From an uncultured Acetatifactor sp. (GTDB taxonomy: Bacteria > Bacillota > Clostridia > Lachnospirales > Lachnospiraceae), in NCBI GenBank assembly GCA_910585805.1, contig CAJUFB010000015.1:4538-68537 (forward strand): a stretch of DNA of 64,000 nucleotides. The letters are read 5' to 3'. The notes beneath the pieces were generated by a model, which did not search any database, had not been told where the DNA came from, and saw only the letters and a list, made by a program, of their open reading frames with translations. Positions 43,112-50,814 of this stretch are shown here, one piece after another (position 1 is the first letter of the stretch; each line of letters opens with the position of its first letter). Made by a program: the position numbers and the translations under genes.

Positions 43112-43935
43112 TGGCAAAGCGCAAGGAAGATGCGCCACCGGCGGGTTCGCCGGCGTGGATGGCGACATTCAGTGATCTGATGAACCTTCTGCTCTGCTTT
43201 TTCGTTATGCTTTTTGCCATGTCGAGTATTGAGGAAGCGAAGCTTCAGGAATTCGTGGCAGCCATGAATAATACTTTCAGCATATTTGACGGGGGCGCCT
43301 CCGCCATAGGGGACGGTATCCTGATCAGCAACGGTGTCAGCCAGCTGAATGAGCTTGACCAGTACATAAACAGTACAGGTAAGGTTGCGGACAGTGATAC
43401 AGATGGGGAGAGCATGGAAGAATTTGAAAAGTCTCCGGAAGCACTGGAAGAAATGTTGGAGGAGCAGCGGCTGCAGGAAAATGAAGAACGTGCGGAGGCA
43501 ATAGAAGAAGCACTTCGGGAGAATGAGATCGCCGATGAGGTGGAAATCAGTTTTACTGCTCAGTATGTCAAGCTGACTATGAATGGCGGGCTTTTGTTTG
43601 ATTCCGGAAGTGCGCAGCTCAAAGAGGAAGCACAGCTGATCATTGATAAGGTGGGGGTGATCCTGGAGCGCTACGGAGACGGAACCATTGAGATAGAGGG
43701 GCATACCGACAATGTTCCCATCAACAGCGCACAGTATCCCAGCAATGAGGAATTGAGCAGTGCCAGAGCATTGTCCGTCTTCTATTACCTTTTGGAGAGT
43801 ACTTCTCTGAATCCGGTAGGAGTAAAGCATGCCGGGATGGGAGAACGGGTACCGATCGCTGACAATGGCACATCGGAAGGCAGAAGCAGAAACCGAAGGG
43901 TTGAGATCTTAATCTATAATCCGTCCGCGCAATAA
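43111..43935 (+). CDS. motB: Flagellar motor stator protein MotB
   Basis: A 274-residue stator protein. Asp22 in the single membrane helix (AWMATFSDLMNLLLCFFVML) is the ion-binding residue; the surrounding residues do not settle proton versus sodium use. A long linker with acidic coiled coil (about residues 85-125) precedes the OmpA-like peptidoglycan-binding domain (IEIEGHTDNVPINSAQYPSN, then LSSARALSVFYYL, GRSRNRRVEILI). It is coupled to motA by ATAATG overlap. Confidence 0.94.
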   Translation: MAKRKEDAPPAGSPAWMATFSDLMNLLLCFFVMLFAMSSIEEAKLQEFVAAMNNTFSIFDGGASAIGDGILISNGVSQLNELDQYINSTGKVADSDTDGESMEEFEKSPEALEEMLEEQRLQENEERAEAIEEALRENEIADEVEISFTAQYVKLTMNGGLLFDSGSAQLKEEAQLIIDKVGVILERYGDGTIEIEGHTDNVPINSAQYPSNEELSSARALSVFYYLLESTSLNPVGVKHAGMGERVPIADNGTSEGRSRNRRVEILIYNPSAQ

Positions 43936-43968
43936 GAGAGATGGGATGGAAGAAAGGGCTTTTTAGAC

Positions 43969-44511
43969 ATGAAAAAGAATTTACTGAGTGTGCTTATCCT
44001 GGTGCTGATGATCGTGAATATAGCATTGTCGGCAGTCATGATGACCAACGTCATCAGCACAAACAAGAAAACCGCGGAACTGATGGACAGTATCGGCGTG
44101 GCGATGAATCTGGAGCTGTATACCCCCGGTGCCGGTCCTGAGGTGTCTCTTTCAGACACGTATACTCATGTGATGGATCAGATGATGATCCCGCTGGCCT
44201 ATTCGCAGGTGACTAATAGTGACGGCACTACCAGCACAAGCAGCAAGCAGGTGTATCTTGTATTTGATATTTCACTGCTCATGGATAAGACACATGATGA
44301 TTTTGCGCAGTATTCGGGATCGATCGCTGATTATGACAGTATGATCAAAGATGCGGTGGAACGGGTGGTGAGCAATTATACAGAGGAGGAGTGCAGAGCT
44401 TCCTTTACCGGGGATATAAGGAATGAGATGCTTACAGCGATCCAGAATCTGTTTGAGTCAAAGTTCATTTACGGAATTACCCTCAGCAATATAAAGTACG
44501 GTGGCAGCTGA
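43969..44511 (+). CDS. fliL: Flagellar basal body-associated protein FliL
   Basis: A 180-residue single-pass protein (helix about residues 4-25) with an extracytoplasmic SPFH-like domain that includes VYLVFDISLLMD and IKDAVERVVSNYTEEECRAS. The end VQSKFIYGI-like segment (NLFESKFIYGITLSNI) is usual for FliL. FliL stabilises stators around the rotor. GAAAGG is upstream. It lies between motB and fliM. Confidence 0.85.
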   Translation: MKKNLLSVLILVLMIVNIALSAVMMTNVISTNKKTAELMDSIGVAMNLELYTPGAGPEVSLSDTYTHVMDQMMIPLAYSQVTNSDGTTSTSSKQVYLVFDISLLMDKTHDDFAQYSGSIADYDSMIKDAVERVVSNYTEEECRASFTGDIRNEMLTAIQNLFESKFIYGITLSNIKYGGS

Positions 44512-44599
44512 TGGATGTGGCAGACATGGGCAATGAGAAATACAGTCATGAAATAAAGCATGCGTCGCCTAGAAAGCATGCGACAGGAGGTGAGCTTGT

Positions 44600-45580
44600 G
44601 TGGCCGAGATACTTTCTCAGGCGGAGATTGACGCCCTGCTGAATGCGATGTCTTCAGGTGAGTTGGACGCCGACCAGATGCAGCCAAAGGACGAGAAGAA
44701 AGTCAAAAATTATGACTTCAGCCGTCCGACAAAGTTTTCCAAAGAGCATTTGAGGACTCTGGAGATCATATTTGAGCATTATGCCCGGTTGGTTTCCACG
44801 AATCTTCCGGTGTATCTGCGTAAAAATGTGCAGGTGGCGGTGGTAGGCTCCGAGGCTATCACATTTAATGAATTTACAAATTCGTTATCCAGTCCTATTA
44901 TTATGGGAATCGTCAACTTTGCACCGTTGAATGGATCTATCATTATGGAATTGGGTATCAATCTGGGATATGCCATGCTGGATCGCATGCTGGGCGGGAG
45001 CGGTGTGCCTCTGGAGAAGGGGAGAGAATTTTCCGAGATTGAGCAGATCATTATAGAGAAGATATTAGTGATGTTGACCCAGCTTCTGCGGGAGCCGTGG
45101 AAAAACGTGATCGATATAGCACCTGTATTGAACCGTCTGGAAACGAATTCACAGTTTGCACAGGTTATAGCCCCCAGCGACATGGTCGCGATTGTGACCC
45201 TGGAGATCAAGATTGGGGACGTAGAAGGGTTCATGAATATCTGTCTTCCGTTCTTTACTTTGGAAGATATCATGGATAAGCTGAATACAAAATACTGGTA
45301 TTCTACCATGCAGGAGAATCATGATGAAAATTATGAGGCTTATATTGAGTCCATGCTGCGCAAGGTGGATGTACCGATTCGGGCAGTTCTGGGCAAGAGT
45401 AAGATTTCCGTAAATGATTTCCTGAATCTGCAGGTGGGAGACTGTATCAGGCTTGATACCGGAGTGGATCAGGATATGAATGTGTATGTGGGTGATATCA
45501 GGAAGTTTACGGCTTTGCCCGGTACGGAAAAGGATTTTTATGCTGTCAGGATCACATCGGTTATTAGAGAGGAGGAGTAA
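44600..45580 (+). CDS. fliM: Flagellar motor switch protein FliM
   Basis: A 326-residue C-ring protein. The N-terminal peptide ILSQAEIDALLNAM binds phospho-CheY. The middle CheC-like domain (about 45-230) and the C-terminal SpoA domain (about 245-320, ISVNDFLNLQVGDCIRLDTG) are complete. The start is GTG 44600 with a strong AGGAGGTGA 5 bases upstream. AAAGCATGCG occurs twice just before it (about 44554-44585), possibly a local hairpin. It is followed by fliY after 3 bases. Confidence 0.96.
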   Translation: MAEILSQAEIDALLNAMSSGELDADQMQPKDEKKVKNYDFSRPTKFSKEHLRTLEIIFEHYARLVSTNLPVYLRKNVQVAVVGSEAITFNEFTNSLSSPIIMGIVNFAPLNGSIIMELGINLGYAMLDRMLGGSGVPLEKGREFSEIEQIIIEKILVMLTQLLREPWKNVIDIAPVLNRLETNSQFAQVIAPSDMVAIVTLEIKIGDVEGFMNICLPFFTLEDIMDKLNTKYWYSTMQENHDENYEAYIESMLRKVDVPIRAVLGKSKISVNDFLNLQVGDCIRLDTGVDQDMNVYVGDIRKFTALPGTEKDFYAVRITSVIREEE

Positions 45581-45583
45581 GCA

Positions 45584-46969
45584 ATGGACGGGTTGTCCCA
45601 GGACGAGATAAACGCTTTACTTGCCGGCATGAATCTGGGTGAAGAAGAGCCGGAAACGATTGGAAATGATGAAGAAGTCAGTGGAGGGTCAGCGAATATC
45701 ATCCAGGAGATGGCGCAGGCGGATGAACTCCTTTCAGATGTGGAGAAAGATGCCATTGGTGAGGTGGCCAACATCAGTATGGGGTCTTCGGCTACTACAT
45801 TATATTCTCTTGTGAACAGAAAGGTAAATATCACGACTCCTGAAGTGGAGTTCTGTAAATGGGATAATTTGCTGACCCAGTACGAGAGACCCTGTGTGTT
45901 CATTCAGATCAAATATACTGTGGGTCTGGACGGCACAAATATCCTGATATTGAAAGAGCATGATGTAAAGGTGATCACTGACCTGATGATGGGAGGTGAC
46001 GGCACTAATACGGATGGAGAACTGGGAGAGCTGCATTTAAGCGCTATCTCTGAGGCAATGAATCAGATGATGGGAGCGGCGGCCACTTCTCTCTCCACAA
46101 TGATGCAGACGAAGATTGATATCAGCCCTCCAGAGGCTTCCCTGCTTGATCTGGCACAGGTGAAAAATGGCGAAGATGTCTCGCCGTTTCTTGGAGGTGT
46201 ATTTGTCAAGATTTCTTTTCGGATGCAGATTGATGATCTGGTTGACAGTTCCATCATGCAATTGTATCCGGTAGATTTTGCGCGCAATGTAGTAGATACT
46301 TTCATGAATTCCCAATCCAATTCTGCGGCAGAAGAGCCGAAGGCAGCGCCGACTTCAGATACGGGAGCGGGCGCCGGTATGCAGAATGGCATGAATGGTA
46401 ATGCCGGTTCTGCTCCGCAGATGGGAATGAATGACATGAATGCAGGTATGGCCTCTGGAATGATGGGGGGAGCAAACCCTCAAATGGGTATGGCGCAGGG
46501 CATGAATCCACAGATGGATATGAATTCCCAGATGGGCATGTATGGGATGCCGCAGGGAATGAACCCTCAGATGGGAGCGCCGCAGCAGGGTATGTATCCT
46601 CAACAGGGCATGTATGGGATGCCGATGGGCATGTATCCTCAGATGGGAATGCCTCAGGGAGCGGTTCCGCAGAATTATAATGTGCAGACAGCGCAGTTTC
46701 AGAACTTTTCCAATGAGGGAGGAATGGTCGCGGGACAGGAGAATATCGGCCTGATCATGGATGTTCCGCTGAGTGTCACCGTAGAACTTGGACGTACGAC
46801 CAAGTCGATTTCCGAAATTCTTGACTTTGCGCCAGGCACGATCATTGAACTTGAACGGATTGCCGGGGAACCGATAGATGTACTGGTTAACGGCAAGCTT
46901 GTGGCAAAGGGAGAGGTAGTAGTAATTGAAGAGAGCTTTGGCGTAAGAGTAACTGAAATTATCAAGTAG
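45584..46969 (+). CDS. fliY: FliY (CheC phosphatase-FliN fusion) with Met-rich linker
   Basis: A 461-residue C-ring protein replacing FliN. The N-terminal peptide GLSQDEINALLAGM binds CheY-P. A CheC-like domain (about residues 45-240) has two phosphatase helices (EVANISMGSS, EAMNQMMGAA) that dephosphorylate CheY-P. A methionine/glutamine/proline-rich linker (about 243-379) has repeats such as NPQMGM. The C-terminal FliN/SpoA domain (about 385-461: IMDVPLSVTVELGRTTKSIS) forms the switch. Fused CheC-FliN is normal for Firmicutes; the Met-rich linker is not. GGAGGAGTAAGC precedes the ATG. Confidence 0.94.
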   Translation: MDGLSQDEINALLAGMNLGEEEPETIGNDEEVSGGSANIIQEMAQADELLSDVEKDAIGEVANISMGSSATTLYSLVNRKVNITTPEVEFCKWDNLLTQYERPCVFIQIKYTVGLDGTNILILKEHDVKVITDLMMGGDGTNTDGELGELHLSAISEAMNQMMGAAATSLSTMMQTKIDISPPEASLLDLAQVKNGEDVSPFLGGVFVKISFRMQIDDLVDSSIMQLYPVDFARNVVDTFMNSQSNSAAEEPKAAPTSDTGAGAGMQNGMNGNAGSAPQMGMNDMNAGMASGMMGGANPQMGMAQGMNPQMDMNSQMGMYGMPQGMNPQMGAPQQGMYPQQGMYGMPMGMYPQMGMPQGAVPQNYNVQTAQFQNFSNEGGMVAGQENIGLIMDVPLSVTVELGRTTKSISEILDFAPGTIIELERIAGEPIDVLVNGKLVAKGEVVVIEESFGVRVTEIIK

Positions 46970-46982
46970 GAGGAAATTTCAA

Positions 46983-47345
46983 ATGGCGAAGAATATTTTG
47001 GTATGTGACGATGCCGCATTCATGAGGATGATGATCAAGAATACCCTCACCAAGGGCGGTTACAATGTGGCTGGTGAGGCTGAAAACGGGGCAAAGGCTG
47101 TGGAGAAATACAAGGAGCTGTCTCCGGATCTTGTGCTGATGGATATCACCATGCCGGAGATGGATGGTATTCAGGCTCTGAAGGAGATCAAGAAGCTGGA
47201 TCCTAATGCCAAGGTTATCATGTGTTCTGCTATGGGACAGCAGGCCATGGTTGTGGAATCCATTCAGGCAGGTGCAAAGGACTTCATCGTAAAGCCTTTC
47301 CAGGAGGATCGGGTTCTTGAGGCTGTAAAGAAGGTTGTTGGCTGA
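46983..47345 (+). CDS. cheY: Chemotaxis response regulator CheY
   Basis: A 120-residue receiver. Asp9/Asp10, phospho-acceptor Asp54 (LVLMDITMPEMDG), Ser82 in place of the common Thr/Ser switch, and Lys104 (FIVKPF) are all present. When phosphorylated it binds FliM/FliY. TAGGAGGAAAT precedes the ATG. It lies between fliY and fliO, as in Bacillus. The kinase CheA is not in the window. Confidence 0.95.
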   Translation: MAKNILVCDDAAFMRMMIKNTLTKGGYNVAGEAENGAKAVEKYKELSPDLVLMDITMPEMDGIQALKEIKKLDPNAKVIMCSAMGQQAMVVESIQAGAKDFIVKPFQEDRVLEAVKKVVG

Positions 47346-47755
47346 TGGAATTGCTCATTCCTGTAATGGGAGCTGCTTTCGGTGCTGGAAGCTATGCACA
47401 GTTTATCACTGTCCTGGTGGTTTTTGTGGCTGTGCTGGGCGTGACCGCATGGACCACCAGATGGATGGCCAATTATCAGAAGCAGCAGAGTGCAAATGAA
47501 AATATTCAGGTAATAGAGACCACTCGTATTGCGAATAATAAATATATTCAGATCATACGGGCAGGCGAGAAGTACATGGTAATTGCTGTCTGTAAGGATA
47601 CAGTTACCATGTTGGGTGAGATCTCGGGAGAACAGCTGAAGGAGGTGGCTCCCGCGGAGCATCTCAGTTTCAGAGAGCTTCTCGACAGAGCTGCAGGGAA
47701 GACAAAAGCCGCCCGGGAGGAGCCAAAGGAAAAGCAGATGCATGATGAAAAATAA
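47345..47755 (+). CDS. fliO: Flagellar biosynthetic protein FliO
   Basis: A 136-residue single-pass protein (helix about residues 18-37: QFITVLVVFVAVLGVTAW) with the FliO pattern VIETTRIANNKYIQIIRAGE, then KYMVIAVCKDTVTMLGEI. FliO acts as an assembly scaffold for the FliP ring. It begins by ATGATGG overlap with the cheY stop and ends overlapping fliP by 14 bases. Confidence 0.85.
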   Translation: MELLIPVMGAAFGAGSYAQFITVLVVFVAVLGVTAWTTRWMANYQKQQSANENIQVIETTRIANNKYIQIIRAGEKYMVIAVCKDTVTMLGEISGEQLKEVAPAEHLSFRELLDRAAGKTKAAREEPKEKQMHDEK

Positions 47756-48533
47756 GCTTATATTCAAGCGAATAGCAACCGCAATATGCCTACTCGTTAT
47801 GGTGGGCATATTGTGCATTCTAAGTTCAATGAGAGTGTATGCCAGCGGAAGTCAGGATGCGGATAATGTCCTGAATATCTCGTTCGGCAATGGAAACGGG
47901 GAGATCAGCGGTTCGCTGAGGATACTGCTGACTTTGACGCTGATCAGCATTGCCCCCACTCTCCTGATCATGATGACCTCCTTCACGCGTATTATTATCG
48001 TGCTGCACTTTACCCGCGCCGCGCTGAATACGCAGACAGCACCGCCAAATCAGGTGCTGGTAGGCCTGGCGTTGATCCTTACTTTTTTTATCATGGAACC
48101 CACGATCACCCAGATTAATGAGCAGGCATACCAGCCCTATGAGGCCGGGGAGATTAATCTGGATGAGGCATTGGAGAGAGGTGTCGAGCCGCTGCGTTTG
48201 TTTATGTACGACCATACGCAGCTGGAAGACGTGGAGCTGTTCATGGATATTTCGGGTCAGGAGTGGGACGGAACAACGCTGGGAGATATTCCCTTGTCCG
48301 TATTGCTTCCGAGTTTTATGCTCAGTGAGCTGAGGATAGCATTCTGGATCGGATTTGTAATTTATGTACCCTTTATCGTCATTGACATGGTGGTGGCGTC
48401 CACTCTTATGAGTATGGGTATGATGATGCTGCCGCCCACCACGATTTCCATGCCTTTTAAGATATTGTTGTTTGTGCTGGCGGACGGATGGAATCTGATC
48501 ATCGGGCAGTTGGTGGAGTCATTTTATTATTGA
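47742..48533 (+). CDS. fliP: Flagellar export gate protein FliP
   Basis: A 263-residue export-gate subunit. The hydrophobic N-terminus (about residues 8-32) fits a cleavable signal, as in many FliP. The core has LTLISIAPTLLIMMTSFTRI, LHFTRAALNTQTAPPNQVLV and GMMMLPPTTISMPFKILLFV. It starts at ATG 47742 or 47745 (adjacent ATGs). Overlap with fliO implies coupling. Two hairpins follow before fliQ. Confidence 0.95.
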   Translation: MMKNKLIFKRIATAICLLVMVGILCILSSMRVYASGSQDADNVLNISFGNGNGEISGSLRILLTLTLISIAPTLLIMMTSFTRIIIVLHFTRAALNTQTAPPNQVLVGLALILTFFIMEPTITQINEQAYQPYEAGEINLDEALERGVEPLRLFMYDHTQLEDVELFMDISGQEWDGTTLGDIPLSVLLPSFMLSELRIAFWIGFVIYVPFIVIDMVVASTLMSMGMMMLPPTTISMPFKILLFVLADGWNLIIGQLVESFYY

Positions 48534-48539
48534 AAATTT

Positions 48540-48595
48540 CATACTCGCGCTCACGAGTATGATGTGTCTGGGAATTGCCGCAGAAGACAATTCCC
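48540..48595 (+). other. Two hairpins between fliP and fliQ
   Basis: CATACTCG/CGAGTATG (48540-48547, 48554-48561) and GGGAATTG/CAATTCCC (48570-48577, 48588-48595) are perfect 8-bp stems. There is no T run. The first loop creates GCGCTCAC (48547-48554), the same octamer seen upstream of flgB. Confidence 0.7.
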
Positions 48596-48621
48596 GATAA
48601 ACGACAGAGAGGAAGTTTGGT

Positions 48622-48894
48622 ATGACAATTGATGCGGTAATGGATATTACGAGAGACGCCCTGTTTCTGATCATTAAGGTGTCGCTGCCGGTTCTGCTGG
48701 TTTCACTGTGCGTGGGTCTGATTGTCAGTATCTTTCAGACAGTGACTTCCATTCAGGAACAGACACTCACTTTTGTGCCCAAGATTGTCTGTGTTTTTCT
48801 TTCGCTGGTAATCTTTGGAAACTGGATGATGAACGCCATGGTGGAGTTTATGGTGTCGCTGTGGTCAAATTTCGGCCTTTACATGCATCGGTAA
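48622..48894 (+). CDS. fliQ: Flagellar export gate protein FliQ
   Basis: A 90-residue two-helix export-gate protein of usual length. It carries the family pattern LPVLLVSLCVGLIVSIFQTV, then TSIQEQTLTFVPKIVCVFLS. GAGAGGAAG precedes the ATG. It lies between fliP and fliR, and the three form the FliPQR gate. Confidence 0.94.
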   Translation: MTIDAVMDITRDALFLIIKVSLPVLLVSLCVGLIVSIFQTVTSIQEQTLTFVPKIVCVFLSLVIFGNWMMNAMVEFMVSLWSNFGLYMHR

Positions 48895-48908
48895 AGGAGC
48901 CTGGATAA

Positions 48909-49691
48909 ATGGTTCGCTACTCCTTTTCTGTTTATGATCTGGAATATTTTCTGCTGATACTGGTGAGAGTGAGCTGCTTCGTATTTGTCGCTCCGTTTTT
49001 CAGCATGAAAAATACTCCGGCGAATGTGCGTGTCGGCATCAGCTTTTTCACGTCGCTGCTTCTGTATCAGGCGCTGACACCGGCGCAGCCGGTTCAGTAT
49101 TCCACAGTGACGGGATATGCCGTTATTGTAATGAAAGAAGCCATGGTAGGGCTGCTGATCGGATTTGCCGCAAACATATGTACTACAATTGTAAATTTTG
49201 CGGGTTCCATTGCAGATATGGAGACTGGTTTGTCCATGGTGACATTGATGGATCCCACAAGCCGGGAGAGTACCAGCATCACAGGTGTGCTGTATCAATA
49301 TGTGCTGATGTTCATGATGCTTGCGACAGGAATGTATCGGTATCTGTTCGGCGCCCTGGCAGATACGTTTGAATTGATCCCGGTAAATGGCGCGGTCTTC
49401 CATACAGACTCCCTGTTGGAGTCCATGCTTGTATTTCTGGGGGACTATGTTATCATCGGATTCAGGATCGTCCTTCCGATTTTTTGTTCCATTCTGCTGC
49501 TGAATGCTGTCCTTGGAATTCTTGCTAAGGTTTCTCCGCAGATGAACATGTTTGCGGTCGGTATCCAGCTGAAGATCCTGGTGGGGTTGTCCATCCTCTT
49601 TTTAACGGCGGGGATTCTGCCGGGAATCGCAGATTTTATCTTTGATGAGATGAAACGGATAATGCTTTCCTTTGTGGGAGGTATGACATGA
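48909..49691 (+). CDS. fliR: Flagellar export gate protein FliR
   Basis: A 260-residue protein with about six membrane helices. LLIGFAANICTTIVNFAGSI, then ETGLSMVTLMDPTSRESTS, is the FliR core, and LLLNAVLGILAKVSPQMNMF is the conserved end. The last four bases overlap the flhB start (ATGA). Confidence 0.94.
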   Translation: MVRYSFSVYDLEYFLLILVRVSCFVFVAPFFSMKNTPANVRVGISFFTSLLLYQALTPAQPVQYSTVTGYAVIVMKEAMVGLLIGFAANICTTIVNFAGSIADMETGLSMVTLMDPTSRESTSITGVLYQYVLMFMMLATGMYRYLFGALADTFELIPVNGAVFHTDSLLESMLVFLGDYVIIGFRIVLPIFCSILLLNAVLGILAKVSPQMNMFAVGIQLKILVGLSILFLTAGILPGIADFIFDEMKRIMLSFVGGMT

Positions 49692-50797
49692 TTCATTATA
49701 ATCTGCAATTTTTTGCAAAAGAAGGCATGGGCGGTGAGAAGACAGAACCCGCTACTCAGAAAAAACTGGAGGATGCCCGGAAAAAGGGACAGGTTGCAAA
49801 GAGCCGTGAGATTACCAACGGGTTGGAACTGTTGGCCCTGTTTCTGATATTGAAGCTGTGGGTGGGGCATATTGGAGTCCAGTTTCTGGATATCTTCAAC
49901 AATGTCTACAGCAGGATAACGGATATCGTTATATTCCGGCAGGGTACAATGCCTGAGCGGGATACGGGTATTTTGTTCCGGCAGATGCTGCTGCAGGTAT
50001 TGTATATAGTAGCTCCCGTTTTTGCAGTGGGTTTCCTGATCGCATTTGTAACAGATGTGGCTCAGGTAAAGTGGAAGCCTACACTGGATCCCATAAAGCC
50101 AAAGTTCAGTAAGTTGAATCCAATAAAAGGATTTAAGAAGATTATTTCGCTGAACTCAGTGGTAGAACTTGTCAAGTCTATTGCGAAGATTGCCCTGATC
50201 TTATATGTATGTTATAATTATCTGAAGGATAAATGGTCTGTGCTGATGAACCTGTATGACGTGACATTGATGCAGGCATTGCAGCTGGCGGCCGAAACAG
50301 TTACGGATCTGGGAATCCGGATTGCCGTGTTATATATGTTGATCGCGTTTGCTGATTTCGCTTATCAGAGGATCAAATTCAAAAACGATATGAAGATGAC
50401 CAAGCAGGAGGTCAAGGAAGAATATAAGCAGCAGGAAGGCGATCCGCAGATTAAAAATAAGATACGGCAGAAGATGAGAGAAAGTTCCATGCGGCGTATG
50501 ATGCAGGATCTGCCGCAGGCAGATGTGGTTATCACCAACCCCACTCACTACGCCGTAGCGATCAAATATGATCCTAAGGTGGCGGATGCACCGCTGGTCG
50601 TTGCGAAAGGCGAAGATTATCTGGCAGCCCGTATCAAGGAGGTAGCCAGGGAAAATAGAATTGAGATTGTGGAAAATAAACCACTGGCCCGGATGCTTTA
50701 TGCGAATGTGGATATAGGGCAGGCGGTGCCGCCGGAATTATATCAGGCGGTGGCGGAAGTACTTGCATTTGTATATCAGCTTCAGGGTAAAATTTAA
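49688..50797 (+). CDS. flhB: Flagellar export switch protein FlhB
   Basis: A 369-residue substrate-specificity switch with four membrane helices and a cytoplasmic autoprotease domain. The cleavage motif NPTH is intact in VVITNPTHYAVAIKYD (about residues 280-295). The N-terminus (EKTEPATQKKLEDARKKGQV) and helix KFSKLNPIKGFKKIISLNSV fit. FlhB and FliK together set hook length. It is coupled by ATGA overlap to fliR. Confidence 0.96.
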   Translation: MIHYNLQFFAKEGMGGEKTEPATQKKLEDARKKGQVAKSREITNGLELLALFLILKLWVGHIGVQFLDIFNNVYSRITDIVIFRQGTMPERDTGILFRQMLLQVLYIVAPVFAVGFLIAFVTDVAQVKWKPTLDPIKPKFSKLNPIKGFKKIISLNSVVELVKSIAKIALILYVCYNYLKDKWSVLMNLYDVTLMQALQLAAETVTDLGIRIAVLYMLIAFADFAYQRIKFKNDMKMTKQEVKEEYKQQEGDPQIKNKIRQKMRESSMRRMMQDLPQADVVITNPTHYAVAIKYDPKVADAPLVVAKGEDYLAARIKEVARENRIEIVENKPLARMLYANVDIGQAVPPELYQAVAEVLAFVYQLQGKI

Positions 50798-50814
50798 AGG
50801 AGGAGCAGCAGAAC

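Noticed and set aside
44512..44622. Small frame between fliL and fliM and the doubled AAAGCATGCG
   Set aside because: The frame overlaps fliM out of phase without a ribosome-binding site; the repeat is short and may be chance.
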